Of a stretch of 64,000 bases of DNA, positions 28,001 through 43,000 are shown piece by piece. Under the pieces are notes generated by a model. It saw only the letters and a program-made list of their open reading frames with translations. It did no database searches and was not told where the DNA came from. Each line of letters opens with the position of its first letter. Positions within the stretch are counted from its first letter, which is position 1. Origin of the DNA: Scolanthus callimorphus (taxonomy: Eukaryota; Cnidaria; Anthozoa; Actiniaria; Edwardsiidae); contig CM066913.1 of NCBI GenBank assembly GCA_033964015.1, positions 33,927,577 through 33,991,576 of the forward strand. Reading direction: 5' to 3'. A program made the translations under genes and the position numbers.

Positions 28001-31000
28001 GCTCCTGTATTACTTTATTACTTTAACGGCTTTTTGTGTAGGAATCGCAGTATAGCATAGCTCTTGGCTATTTGTTTGTTTGTGCGTGTGTAGTTTACAC
28101 TACACGACTGATGATACACCACGGCTGACAAGTCGTGCGCGTGCAGCAACCTCGCCCTCACTACCTCCGCCCATGAATCCCCCTCACAACACCTATCAGA
28201 TTCAGTATCAGATTCGATAGCATTTTGGCGCTTCATTTTAGCAACATCGAAATTAGATCTGTATCAAAACTGAAAGTGTTTTCAATATTGCGGACCAGCG
28301 ACTGTCGCCTGACAGTGGGACTAGGGATCTCCTTTTCGAATATTTTGCGGTCGGCAGTAAAATTCGGTACTTAAGCAAGCACAGGACGCAAGCACAGGAC
28401 ACAAGTGCAGGACGCAATCACAGGACAGAAGCACAAGACGCAAGCACAGGACGCAAGCGCAGGACGAAAGCACACAGGACGCAAGCGAAGTATTCAAGCG
28501 CAGGACGCAAGCGCAGTACGCAAGCACAGGACGCAAGCACAGGACGCAAGGACAGGACGCAAGCGCAGTACGCAAGCACAGTACGCAAGCACAGTACGCA
28601 AGCACAGACAAGTGCAGGACAGAAGCACAGGACGCAAGCACAGGACGCAAGCACACAGGACGCAAGCACACAGGACGCAAGCGCAGTACGCAAGCGCAGT
28701 ACGCAAGCGCAGTACGCATGCGCAGTACGCAAGCGCAGTACGCAAGCGCAGTACGAAAGCGCAGTACGAAAGCGCAGTACGCAAGCGCAGTACGAACGCA
28801 CAAGGCAAGTGTGAATCATAGCGACGTAAGCGCAGGCCTAAAATCAGCATTGATTAGTTGCTTGCGCTTGAATTCACCTGATTCACACTAGACGCAAGCC
28901 CATGTTCAAGGGAACGCGACGTCTTGATGTTCATATGCTTGCTTCTGCGCTTGTGTTCTAGTGTAAAGCACAATAGGGAAATGCGAGTTTGATATCCTGG
29001 GGCTTTGGTTTCAGTGAGAACCAGCGTTAAATGTTCCTTGTGAACATATTGTCCCGGGACTGTTTAAACAGTACTATTTCTTTCGTTGCTACATCTATTG
29101 ATCCCCTCACGCCCTGACTGGTGAAGTTGTACTTAAGGCTCATTTACACGGAAGGGATTTTGTGGCACGGCTCGGATAAAAAGTGGTACGGGTACTTGCA
29201 CGGCTCGTGTGTATATGCGCTTTGCCGCACTAAATTGTATCAGAGCTGGCGCCCGTTTCTCGAAACGCCCGAGAATTTTCGGGCCAAAAACGTTTGTTTT
29301 GAAATTTTAATAGATTGATCCCCGAGTTGTTCGTTTTCTTTTCTACCCTGATAATTCAAATAGTCTACAATTTCTTATCCGTGAATATGTATACTGTTTA
29401 CGTCTCAAAAAATAAATTTTCGATTACATTCAAACTCTCAAATCGACGAAAGATCACCCGAAAAGTCTCGGGAGGTCAGTTGCTCCCGAAAACGTTCCAC
29501 TGTTTTTCACCCGAGTTGTTCGGGTGCCCGAAAAGTTTGGTTTAAACTAACGTAATTCTATAAATACTATAGAATAGAAAAAAACACGTAAAGGGAGTTA
29601 TAGACTATTCAAATCAGCAGGGTATTAAAAAAAACGAAAACGTTTTGATAAATCAATACAATTTCAAAACAGGGCGTTCGCCACAACCTGTCCCGCAACC
29701 CAAACACTTGTTGCAAATTGTAAAAACGTATTGCGCGAAATAGAGAGCGGGTCTACTTTGAGCCACAAATCCTGGCATTGTTTCTCGTTTTCCATCAAAC
29801 AGACAACTTGTCGAGCAAAAAACATTAAACTTGCAACGCAGCGCGACAAGTTGAGGGATTGTGTGCCTCGTATTTCCTTGTCTGAAGGCACATTGTTCGT
29901 CCCCATTGAAATGTTGAATATAAGCTAAGAGAAAGTAAGAGAATTTATTTTTCTACGTAGAATAGTGAATACCAGACGCATTCACTATTCTACGGGCAAC
30001 CAAAGAAAATTTTCTTCAATTAGTTTGGAATGCACTTCAAATGAACTGAAATACTTTTTTGCTATTAGGTGGTATCTTTTCGAAAAATATTTTATTTCAC
30101 TTTACTAAATGTAATCTAATTAGAATTAGCTTTCGAAAGACTCGAAGTGTGCAAAATATGAGTTATACCAAATATGAGATACAAAATATATTCAAACACC
30201 TATACCTGGAAAATATGTTGTTCACTGCAATCAGAAATAGAAGCTGGTGGCTCGTAATCAGATCTTAGGCTGATCCCACTTTTCCTAAAGACGCGCCTTT
30301 CCATGAGACAGCCTAATCTGATTCAAGTGTAAATTTACGACCCACGTGAAGTCAAAGTAGCTTGATAAAGAGTCGAATTATATAAGAAAGGTACTCTAAA
30401 ATAACGCAAAAAAAGAAATTCCGATTTTGACCTGTTCCCATAAATAAATGAAACATTCTTGACTTCTTGATTAATTAAGCGATGCATACGCTTTCTGTCG
30501 AACTCCATTTTTTTGCTCAAAATACCAAGAAATACAATGTTAGGTTGTTAAACGGGTTTTAAATATTCATAATAAGATAATTAGACCTGAAAAAGATCAA
30601 TATTAAAGTGTTCTAAAGTATATTTTCTACTTTTGTTACCACGCGGGCTTTACCCTGTGACACAAGATGGCGGCCATTCAAGATTTCGAGCACTGTCTCT
30701 AAAATCTAAATTTCACCACTTTCCACCACTAGGACTAAATAGGACTTTTGATATGTTATAAAGCATACAATTCTGTGTCGAAAACCGTTGAGAGACCTTC
30801 TGTTGCAATTACTTCTAGGTTCACCCCATTTTTTCGATAGATGTACTGGACTATAGGGTAAGGGTATGGTTTTGGGTTGTTTTAGATATGTTTTTTCTCT
30901 GTATATTCCTCGTCGTATGATCAATTAAATTAACAATTTTTTTTCCTCGAGGGCACCAGATAACTTCCTCGTGGCCTAGTGGTTAGATGGGTATTTCCAA

Positions 31001-34000
31001 ATTTTTCAACTCAATTGCTAGCTACTCCTAATGTTGAAGTAAATCAACAAAGGAGTGGCTGATTAGGGCTGGAAGTTTTATGGGTTGATTAGTTGCAGTG
31101 TCTGGATCTGTGTATATGAAACTACACGAGCCAGATCGTTGAGTCCGAGACGGGAAAACAGCTTAATATATCTTTTTTTATCCATGTTTTTGATTGAGTA
31201 CGACAAGATGTTCGAGACGATGTTAGTATTACAAAGCTAATCAAAATAAAAAGACAATAACAACAACGAAATACTAGAATACCTCCATTGGTAACAGCTT
31301 GTAAACTTTTATTTGTAAATACTGCTTTTTTCAGGAAAGCGAATTTATATTGTTTGCCAGAGCGCTAAATTTTGAAGTTAACAGCAAAATTCAACGGCTT
31401 AATTCTAAAGAGTGTTATTATCCCCTTGAGGTGAATTTGTGAGGTTTTACATAAAGTTTCTACATGGGAAGCCGTAATCATTGCCTTGTGTAACTCTGCT
31501 GTGTACCAGTGGTCTTCAAACGTTCAGCTCACGTAATTGCGTGCTGTCTTTTGATAACATTCTAGTTTCCCGAATGTGTAATAGGCATCTTCTTTCAGAC
31601 CTGCATCACCAAACCTCCTCTGAAGAACAGTTTGTTTCTCTTGTCTGTCAAAATCTCACTGCCCTCTCTTCACCGATTGATGTTACGCCGTCGAGAAACT
31701 GTAATCCTTATAAGTGCGGTAACTGTGCTGTGTGCCAGTGAAACATTTAGCTCTTCACAGTTTCTTTGTGAATCAGTAACATTCAAGTTTCCCGAGAGTA
31801 TGGTATCCCTCTTCGCCCGTATCTGTGTCACCAAACTTCATCTCAGTCACAGGTAACTTGCTCCTGTCTGTCAACAGCCCACTGTCCTCTCTCCACTTGC
31901 CGTCATTCATTTCACAATTGCATTTCTTCCCTTTTGCGCACGAGTTAGTATTCGCGCATGCGCATTGGTCTGTTCCAGGAGCTGCGCCAGCCCACGGTGT
32001 CCATTTCTCGCCATCACGTGACACTACCCATCCATACCAGAGTGAACCATGAATTAACACTGACCAATAACACTCGTATTTGACAAACTGCTCGCAGTGG
32101 GAAGAGAGTGATGTAATGGCTTGGAGCTGGGGCAAAGTAACGCCCGTATAGTTAACCTTGCGGGAGTAGCATCCTGGAGGTTCGCAACCTGTGACATGGA
32201 TTCTTTCCTCGCTGTCATGACTGACGACGGTCACGCCAACTCTGTCACGCGTGACCATGTCACAAAACACCTCTATTGCAGGCTCGCCGCCATTGCCGTC
32301 AGGGTCGATAACGTAGGTGTCATTGGGAGAGGATGGGAAAGCTGTCTTGATTTCGCGACATGTTGATTCTAATAGAATTGAGAGGAAAAATAACTGAAAC
32401 TGTTGGTGGTGTTGTCAAGTTTGCGTCATTTTAATATCATAAGAATTCATGAATTCACACTTGACATCATAAGAATTCATGAATTCCTACTAGACGCAAA
32501 CTTGACAACACCACCAACACTTTGAATGTTATAATATTTATTTTAAACCATATTCATTGTTCTATGGGTAGCCAATGCAGTTCCTTTAGTGTCTGATACA
32601 CTAAAGGAACTGTATTGGCTACCCATAGAACAATGAATATGGTTTAAAATAAATATTATAACATTCAAGGCCCTAAATGATACAGCACCAACATATATTT
32701 AATATTTACTAGAATTTTACCGAGAGGGTCGTGCCTTGCGGTCATTGAGCGATTATCTAGAATCTTTTTTTTTTTTTAACTTGAAGACCTCCCAGAGTTT
32801 GGGACAATTTCCTGTTTGTTGCTAGGGCTTGTTCCAATGTAAGTAGTTTTAAGAAAGTAGAAAAGAATCACCTATTTAAGGTCGCTAATAATGTGTAACT
32901 TTTTTATACTTTCTAACTATAAATGTTTACCTTTTCATTCCTTAAAAATTGTAACATTTTTGCAGTTTTTTTTTAATTTATTCTTTTTCATTCATTATTC
33001 ATTATTTTTGTTATTGTTGCTGTTGTTGTTTTATTTAATACAAATATTGTGAGGCGCACAGAAGAGCAATGTTATTAAGGAACTTTCTTACTGATGATAC
33101 AGCCATTCCCCAGATTCTCTGCCACTGATACATCAGTGATTCTTCTGCATGGAACCTACAACAAAAAATAATAAATTATTAATGAAGTGAGTCGAGAAAT
33201 AATATTTCATGTACTTCTCGAACTTTCGATTGAGTAAAGCAAGGACACAGAGATGACTATGAGGATTTCATTTGAAACCCGCACAATTGCAGTAGATTAC
33301 GAATTCAAAATGCAATGCGTTATGCAAGTTGCTTTTGCTTTTTTAAAATGTGACACTTTATTGCTTGGCTAGAGGACTGAGCAAATATTGGCAAACTTTT
33401 TGAAATATATGTTTCTACAATAGAGTGGTTTCCGCAATCCCGTGAAACAAAGGAGTGTAATAGACTCCTTTGATTGCTTTGGGTGGTTATAATTGTCAAT
33501 TTTTTCTCACTCGACCGAGTGCACGAGTGTATGTTGTGCAGAAATTACAAAAATATCCACCCAAAGGAATCATCAAATGATCTGAATCGGGTGGCAACAA
33601 GATGTAAACACCGTTAGCCGATTTGGTCTAGTCAAGGAGTATTAACCGTACAATGCCAAAGAGAACAGTTTAGTTAGAGCGTGATAAGTCTGACATGCTA
33701 AAAAGCGTGTTTCACGGAATTTTGTAAACCACCCTTTTCTAATGCTCGCTTTGGGTATATCCTGGATTGAGAAAAACTGAAATAAAGGGCTTCCTTGATG
33801 CAGTTTCAATCCAGAAAAGGGAAAGGAAAGAGCTTGGAAAGTGATGTGCGATTCTTTAATATCTCATGTCTTCACTTACTCCCTACAAGCCAAGCTGTAA
33901 TTACCTTTTCATCCTTACGACTGTAGTGATTATAAAGTTTACTTTCAACTATTGTCGCGTTTGGATGGGACGTATTTCCTGACAGCAACTGGCATTCGGT

Positions 34001-37000
34001 TCGTCCGCTGAATGATGTAGTGGTCGCGATATTAAACGATAAACAGTCATCTTCCATCAAACATGCCATAGCACAGTCCATGAAGTCCTTGACGTATGAT
34101 GAAGCAATTACAGAAGCATTCAAAAACGAGTTTGTAAACTTTATAAATACATCGTCTTTGTTCTCAGCATTCGCTTTTTTGCTGACAATCGCAAATATAC
34201 AAATAATGAGTACTTTACCCATTTTGTTTTTACAAAAATACAGCGCCGAGAAACAGCGCTTATATTGCTTCGACTTCCTCATTTTCCAGTGGTGCTTGAT
34301 GAGAACGTACCAGATGCTGTGGAATGTTCTATTCTTCTACCATAACAATGACTAATATCATAAGCCATATGAAAAGTTCTTTATTAGATTCTGAGATATT
34401 TACTGCACAACACCCACCATGGCGCCAGCTGAATAAAACAAAATCTGATTCTAGCGGTGACCTCTCTCTTGTATAAAAAGGCAATTTCCGATCTGGGTTA
34501 ACTCTCAACCAAATTAATTTTCTTGTTTTTGCGATAAATGGGGGATGGGAGGGGGGGGGGGGGGATAAATGGGGGTCTGTTTTTCTGATATCTGCGCACG
34601 GCACACCATACATGAAGCGCCACAAGACATTTTTAGAGGTAAAATTATAACATCGTTAACTTAAATCACATGGGAAAAGTTGACCGAGCATTTCTCTGAG
34701 TAAACCCTATTTACTATGGATGCGATTTTAGCTGGTAATAAAACAATTCACGGTCCAATTTTCAAGTTATATCATTTATTCTAAAAACACCTCCTTTGGT
34801 ACATTTGAAATATCCCGAACAGAAAACATTTCTCTGAGCATTTCTCTGAGTAAACCCTAGTTACTATGGATGCGATTTTAGCTGGTAATAAACAATTCAC
34901 GGTCCAATTTTCAAGGTATATCATTTATTCTAAAAACACCTCCTTTGGTACATTTGAAATATCCCGAACAGACGAGACTAATATATCTAGAAAATTACAC
35001 CGTATCAGGGCTTGAAATTGCACCCGATACATGCGTAAATACGCCCAAAAAGTTTCCTTTTACGCCTAAATGTTTGACTTAGGCGTAAAATAACGACTTT
35101 GTTTTCAGTTTCTACAGTGTTCTCCTAGTGGATTTATGCCTATGTTTTTCATGAATTACATCTATAATGTTGGTACAAGGCGTAAAATTACGACTATGAT
35201 TTTTTCTTAATTTCGAGTCCTGCGTTTGGTAGTACAGACAGGTTCTTCAGGTTTTATTTATTTTATGTTTACATATAACAAAATAAATAGCCAGTGCCCG
35301 CAAATAGCTTAGCTAACGAGGCGGGCAGATGGTCAACATAAAGTTACAATGATATAGGACAAAGAATTACAAAGCAAAGCAAAGAAACGAAAAGAAAAAG
35401 GAAGTATGGCTACTATACTGTTATTTTGTAAAGCTAATATATTTTTGTTTGTTTTACTTTTTTGATAATTTATCAATTAAACTTGATACATCAAGATAAG
35501 TATCCTCAGAAAATGAATTTTTTAGATTATTTGTTCTAGAATGTAAAATTTCCGCATCGCTGAGGATCTCGTATTGTAGCTATGTATTTGAGACGTGTGA
35601 GTGAATAGATTAGATATGTTTACAGGTGCTTCATTATTGACAATATCGTGCATTAGTATACAAACAGATTAAGTAGTGAAAGTGTAGAGGAAGGATGTTA
35701 TAATGGAAAATAATGGTATTGCATGTGATCTATAAGGCGCGAAATTAATGAGGCGCAATGCACGCTTTTGCAAAATTATAAGTTTTTCAAGAATAGTCTT
35801 TGCTGCCTGTCCCCTACCCTGGGGACCAGAAGCTGAAACTCTGCCCTTTCGCGTTTGTGTTGTTTCTCGGGAAACTCAGAGCTGGCGTCAGCCTCTGGCC
35901 TGGAGGCGCGCAGTACGCGATTGTTGAGTTAATCCGTTCCGAGTCAGATCCTGACCCTGGCCTTCTGATTGGTTAGTGGCATTAAACAAATGCCCTGATT
36001 TGTCCCATGCGCTCACGTGATCTAAAAAACAGTTTGATAGTAGCGGTTACTTGAGGAATGTGTGACAAAATCGCTTCCGACGTTTATGAGTTGTTATTGC
36101 TTGAATTAGCTATTGTTTGCGGCGAAATTGTTCTCTTGTTTATCCTAAGGACGGATATCCTAGCTGTTCTTTCGACAGTAAAAGAAAGTCCCTGATTAAT
36201 TTTCAAGTCGTTAAAGACTTGTGTTCGCGACTGAGCGAGTAGTGTCATTGGTTGTGGTAGCTACTCTTCCAAGCCAATTCTCCTGGTAATTTGTCCAATG
36301 ATGTCGGTAATTTAACGTCTCAAATAACTGATCGAAACTGAGCTCCAACAAACGAGGGTGCAGGATACTTTGCGACCAATAGCCGAGGAGGCGATTACAT
36401 CTGCAAATTCTACATACTACTCGTAGCGTATTTTACCGGCGTTCTTTTCATCGCCAACAAAAAATATCTCAGTACTATTAAAAAGTGTAGAAACTGTCGT
36501 AACTCGAACGTGGCGCAAAATCTAAATGTAAACACACTATTTGACAGCTGTCACGACGAGGGCACGTGAAGGAAACCCGTTTTTTTCCCGACACGCTAAT
36601 TGGATAACTGTCAACCGGGAATCGTACCAGACGCCGCTGCGCTCCTCGATTCCATACGAAATATAGGGCTGGCACAGACTGATAAATTTTCATCAAGCAG
36701 AGGTAGGAACAAGATGCGTAAGTCTAGAGAGAATGCCAATAGACATTCACAGACGTTGATTAAGATCTGTGCCAACAATAATTATAGAAATCAGAATAAT
36801 TTTGTATCGTCTACGCTAGAAGTTGAGGTATATTTTTGCAATAAAATACTCGTAACGAAACCAATTCATCAATTGACCAATCAGGGAACGAAGAAAGCAC
36901 GACTTCCGTTTAGTCGAGACCCAAGAAACAAGAGCACTCGTGTTTTTGGTCGTTATTCATTCTGATTGGCTGAGTAAAGAAAGATCAGACACCTCGACCA

Positions 37001-40000
37001 AAACGAAGTCTGATTAACAAATATCCTCTGATTTCCGTGGTATGTCCTCTTAGTACACCTTCAAAAAAGGTCGCATTTTTGTTTGGTCTTTGGTCTTTCA
37101 ATTATAGCGCAAAACATAGGAATTCTTTGCTTCAGTGACCACGAAACAAAGGCGTTCAATGGCCAAAGACCAATGGCCAAAGCAACCTTTTCTGAATTAG
37201 GTATATACCCCGGAATGCCGTAATAAAGACGCGAAAATGTTGTGGACTCACGAGGCGCAGCCGAGTGGGTCCTCGGTGCATTTTGACCACTTTATTACGT
37301 CATTCCGTGGTATATAAGAGGACATGTCACGGAAAAACAGAGGACATTTTTTATACCACAACAAAATGGGAAAAATAAATGCCAAAACGGCGCGCGCGCA
37401 GCCAAACGTTGTTTTCCTTGGTTATTTTATTATGATGTGGACTCACGAGGGAGGCGCAGCCGAGTGCGTCCGCAGTGCATTTTGAACACTTTCTTACGTC
37501 ATTCCGTGGTATAAAGAGGACATGTCACGGAAAAACAGCGGGCATTTGTTTTATACCACAACAAAATGGCAAAAATAAATACCAAAACAGCGCGCGCGCA
37601 CCCTACGGTGTTTTCCTTGGTTCTTTTAAGCGCGCGTTGATGACGGCGCGTTTACGTGGTATATGCCTTTCTGTTCCCACGAGAGAGCCAATCAGAATTC
37701 GAGAAACACGCGCGTTGTGGTATAATTTACCATGATTTACTTTTGACAGTCCTCTGGAATCCTCTCTTATTGATAATAATTATTTACAAAAGTGTGTTTA
37801 AAGCGGCTGGGTGGCATGATATCATTTTAAAAGAGTGTTTTCTTGGTAAGTGATCATTTTCCATAATTTATTTCCCCAGTTTAGGATGTATTTTTTACAA
37901 GCATTATCCTGGTCTATATGACCCTACAAAACGTTTTTACATCCTACTCATGCAGAATCCTTTTACATTTTTAAACTTTGTTTTCATAGATCATGCTGAA
38001 ATATAGCTGTTCGTAATTTTTAAGATCAATCAATCAATCTGTTACTGCTTAGGTAAAATTTTACACACACACACTGTCTGCAAATAGCTTTAGCTAATCA
38101 GGACAGACAGTGTGGAAAAAAAAAACATTTATATACACATGAATCTTTTGCACTTTAATTCCTGTAACTTGAACAAGACCGTAAAGCTTGTTTGCATAGC
38201 AGGCATGAATGTATTCGGCTTCTCCTTAAAGTGTTGAAATTATCACTAACGAGAAAAGGCTTTTACTCATGCGGGTATCATAAATAGAGCGGCCCCACAT
38301 TTCCAGACAATGTGTTAATGGTGAAGGCACACTATATGTAACCAAGAGTGGATTACCAAGAGTTTCCATATTTACTATGTACGCCCGAATCACAGTCAGC
38401 AAAGTGTTTATTTTTAGAACTAGGTTTCCCGCTAAAATTCGTCATCCACAGGGTTCCCACTTTCTCGCCACGCGAAGAGTTGTGAGATCCAGCCTAAAAT
38501 TAATTCACAGGTCATTCGAAAAACCTTTAAAGTCGCAAAGATAAGGTAGGACATTCTCTATTTTTTGTGTGTTGGGTATACGATGAATTCAGGGGAATCA
38601 AGAGGGGATTCGAATACTTTCGCGCGCGAAATTCAAATCTAAAAATAGACACTTTGCTGACTGTGATGTGGACAAATACAGTACGAAAGATTCGAACTCT
38701 TGTTAATCTACTCTTGATGTAACATGAAACCGATTAGGGAAGTGAAGTCACTGACTGGACAATATCCTAAGTACCTAAGTATCCTAACTACTTACTTAAA
38801 ATATACCTAATGCTCTTTGCTTTTCTTGATGCAACATAGTGTTCCTTGTGATAGTGTTAAGTTAATTTGTGTTGACGTATTCTTTGTTGTTCTAGTTTTT
38901 CTTCCATGTCCTCGCGATTTTAAAAATGACAATAAAGTAGCTGTGTTGTCCTTTTCAGTCCCTTTCGGTAGGCAAACTGATCCATCCAATACAGTTGTCA
39001 GTTGAAAACCATTGAAAACTCGTTCGTATACGCTAGCCTCTCAAACGGTAGTGTAGCTATTGGCCTGAACTGGTTGTAGGAGCTGAGAGGGAGTTCCTTA
39101 GGTCCTTGTCTGATATTTGCAGCTGTGAGTAGAAGAGCAGTGTTGGCCGTAATTTAGTTTTTCTTAATTTCGTGTTTCGCAGTCGAGAATCTGTAATCCT
39201 TATAAGTGCGGTACTGTGCTGTGTGCCAGTGAAACATTCAGCTTTTTGTATTTTCTTGGTGAATCAGTAACATTCAAGTTTCCCGAGAGTATGGTATCCC
39301 TTTTCTCCAGGACCTGTATCACCAAACTTCATCTCAATCACAGGTAACTTGCTCCTGTCTGTAAACACCCCGCTGTCCTCTCTCCACTCATCGTCATTCA
39401 TTTCACAATTGCATTTCTTCCCACCTGCACACGAGTTAGTATTGGCGCATGCGCATTGCTCTGTTCCAGGGGTCGCTCCAGCCCACGGTGTCCATTTCTG
39501 GCCATCACGTGACACTACCCATCCATACCACTCGGGTGTTTGATATAATCCTGAGTCATAGCACTCGTACTTGGCAAACTGCTCGCAGTGGGAAGAGAGT
39601 GATGTAATGGCTCTGAGCTGAGGCAAAGTAACGCCAGGGTAGTTAACCTTACGGGAGTATGATCCTGGATCATTGAACCCTTCGACACAGATTCTTTCCT
39701 CGCTGTCATGACTGACGACGGTTACGCCAACTCCGTCACGCGTGACCATGTCACAGAACACCTCTATCGGGGGCTCACCGCCATTGCCGTCAGGGTCGAT
39801 AACGTAGATGTCATTGGGAGAGGATGGAAAAGCTGTCTTGATTTCGCGACATGTTGATTCTAAACGAATTTAAAGGAGAAATTAGTGAAGATATAAGCGT
39901 GGTCATATCTGCGTCAAGTGTGAATTATATTGAATACTTATGATATCTAAAAATCACAGAATATTCTTACTGATGATACAGCTGTTCTCGGGCTCTGATA

Positions 40001-43000
40001 CGTCCGTGATTCTGCTGCATGGAACCTACAACAAAAATAATAAATTATTAATGAAGCGAATCGAAAAATAATATTTCTTGTACTTCTCGAAATGTTGTGC
40101 AAGTAAAGCAAGGGCATACAGCATTATAAGTGGGAAAATTATTGAGAAAATTATTACATTAATTTCTCTAGGATAAACCAGCACAAGAACTCTTTTTCTG
40201 TGATTGGAGCAAAAATTTGGAATAGCATCTCTCAAGACATCAAAAGCTCGCCAAAGCCTCTTTTCAAAAAAGAACTTCAAAGAATGCTGTTTAGTATCCT
40301 GGAAGAACAGGATAGTTATTCTGATATTTCTATATTAATTAATGAAATGAATAAAATCAAATAATTGTTATTTTCTATTTCTGAAACTTTGAACTATTTA
40401 CATGCTTCTCTTTTTCGCTTGTTATTAGCGTTTTTTTTTTTTCACGTTTTTACCCTTCGTCTCTCTCTCTGCTTCTTTGTCCTCTCACCGCCTGCCTCGA
40501 CTAGCTATGCTATTTGCAGGCGGTGTGCTGTCTTTGTAATATTTTAAAAAAGATATAATAAAGTTGAAGTTGAAGTTGAAGTTGAAGTTGAGATTCTCTA
40601 TATTATAACTACCTTTTCATCCTTTCGACTGTAGTGATTATAAAGTTCATTTCCATACATTGTCGTGTTTGGATGGGACGCTGCTAAGGACAGCAACTGA
40701 CACTCGGTGCGTCCGGCGGCTGATGTGGTCGCGATATTGAACGATAAACACACATCTTCCATCAGACATATCATAGCACAGTCCATGAAGTGTTTGACAT
40801 ATGACGAAGCAATTACAGAAGCATTCAAAAACGAGTTTGTAAACTTTCGAAACACGCCGTCTTTCTTCTCTGCATTCGCGTTTTTGCTGACAATCACAAT
40901 TATACAAAGAATGAGTACTTTACCAATTTTCTTTTTGCAAAAATCCAGCGCCGAGAAACAGCGTCTATATTGCTTCGACTTCCTCATTTTCCAGATTCGC
41001 TTGATGGGAACGTACCAGATGTTGAGGAAGGTTACATTCTTCTACTCATAACAATGAGTAAGATCATAAACAAAGTTTCTTTATTAGATTCTGAGAGATT
41101 TAGTGCACAATACACACCATGGCGTCAACTGAATAAATATTAAATTTGATTCTAGGTCTTTCGCGATGTCATCTCTCTTTGTTTAAACAAGAAATTTCCG
41201 GTTGCGGCTTAAGGTGACTCATTCGAAATTCAAAATGCACCCAACTGTGTCTAGAGCGCAGATCTGCGTCGCCAAACTCAAGGCTATAACTTTTGCGTCT
41301 TTTTCTCTATTGTTATAATTCTTTTTTCAAATCCTACTTTAATGATGTATAAATATGTTACTGGGAAACGATCTTCTTGAAAACATTTTAGGAGTCACAA
41401 TCTAAATTTTTGTGAGGCCCTTATTTCATATTCCGGTCGTACTAAAAAAAAATTGCCGGTTTTTCTGGCTGAAATTCCAGGAATCGATTCCAGTTGTAGT
41501 AGTCTCAAATCAAGCGAAGTTACAGAAATTTCGTCCGAACAGAAACGCGGTGATAAAAATACTGTCAGTTATGGTCAACTGTGGCCAAAATAGAACGCTG
41601 ATTCTGGTTGGCTTGAATTTAATTTTAATAGTGCTCCGAAAAGTTATTATTTGGGTTCTTCCGCCGGCACTGTGTTGTATAGTAATGTATTAAACTTTAC
41701 CGAAGGTCCGATTGCAAATACCATGAACTACTAAAATGTTTGAACATTATCTACAGAGGAAAGAAATTGTTAAAGACCAATAAATTTATGACAAGAATGT
41801 CGCATTAAAATGTGCCGTTATTACGTATGATTTCTTGCTAAGAATTATATAGACGAGAAGTTTGTGGCATTGGTAAAACTTAGTAACCAAGGTTCACCAT
41901 TATATGTTCTTATTTGGTATAGAAGAAACTTACAAAGTTACGACATTCGCCCTCTGGTTTTGCACGCAGAGTTGAAGATCTCTTGTTTATGAATGATAAG
42001 GGGCAATTCCAGAAAATAAAGGTACCCCCCCTACGAGCGGCACTAGTTTTTGACCCCCCCATGCATCCAGAATTTCCAAGATGGTTTACCCCCCCGTGCA
42101 TATAGAATTCCGGTTAGGTTAAACCCCCTCCCCTTCAGAAATTTCAACTTTTACCACCCCACCCCCCCCCCCCCCCCCCCCTTGCAATCAGAATTCCGAG
42201 CTCTTAAACCCCCCATCCCTTCGGAATTTCCAAATGCCGCCCGTGGGGGGGTACCTTTATTTCTGGAATTGCCCAATGAAATCTGACGTTTCTCCAGGGG
42301 GAACTCATTAGGCCAAATCTAATCAATAGCAGTCACGCTCCGAAAATAGCAATTGTCTGTTAAAGTCCCTATGCAACAAAAAGAGTTGCGACGATGAACG
42401 TTTTCTTTGTTCGATGATTAGAGTTGGCCTACTGTGTTCCCCCTGGCAAAATGCGAGATTTCATTACCATTCATAAACAAGACAGCTTCAAATCTGCGTG
42501 CATGACCAGAGGGCGAACGCCGTAACTTTAGCAATTTTCTTCTATATCAAATAAGCACGTATGATGTTCAAACTTGTTACTAAGTATTACCAATGCCACA
42601 AGCTTCTCGTCTATATACATCTTAGCAAGAAATAATACGTAATAACAACACATTTTAACTCGATATTCTTGTGATAAATTCATTGCGCTTTCACAATTTC
42701 CTTCCTCGGTAGATAATGTTCGAACATTTGAGTAGTTCATGGTACTTGCAATCGGACCTTCGGTAAAGTTTAATACATTACTATACAACAAGTGCGGCGG
42801 AAGAGCCCAAAATAATGAATTTTTGGAGCACTATTAAAATTCAATTCAAGACAAGCAGAATCAGCGTTCTAATTTGGCCATAGTTGACAATAACTGACGG
42901 TATTTTTATTGCCGCGTTTCTTTTCCGACGAATTTTCTGTAACTTCGCTTGATTTGAATTTACTACAACTGGAATCGATTCCTGGAATTTCAGCCAAAAA

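Larger units (their letters stand above)
26900..31480. other. Large-intron stretch without a recognisable gene
   Basis: Besides the two tandem arrays above, I see only AT-rich sequence, a hairpin at 29955-29993 (gtagaatagtgaat) and a tRNA-like A box at about 30972 (gtggcctagtggttag) with no good B box. Confidence 0.6.

Noticed and set aside
28321..28850. Overlapping long open frames on both strands, rich in Cys/Leu or Gln/Arg/Lys
   Set aside because: They are translations of a 13-bp tandem repeat without stop codons; the frames on each strand carry the same short period.
34020..34355. Plus-strand frame opposite the PAN exon (also 40707-41051)
   Set aside because: Antisense shadow of the PAN exons, kept open because the coding strand is conserved; no domain of its own.
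36600..36965. 121-codon open frame in the large intron
   Set aside because: No recognisable motif, no splice partners, and located between repeats.
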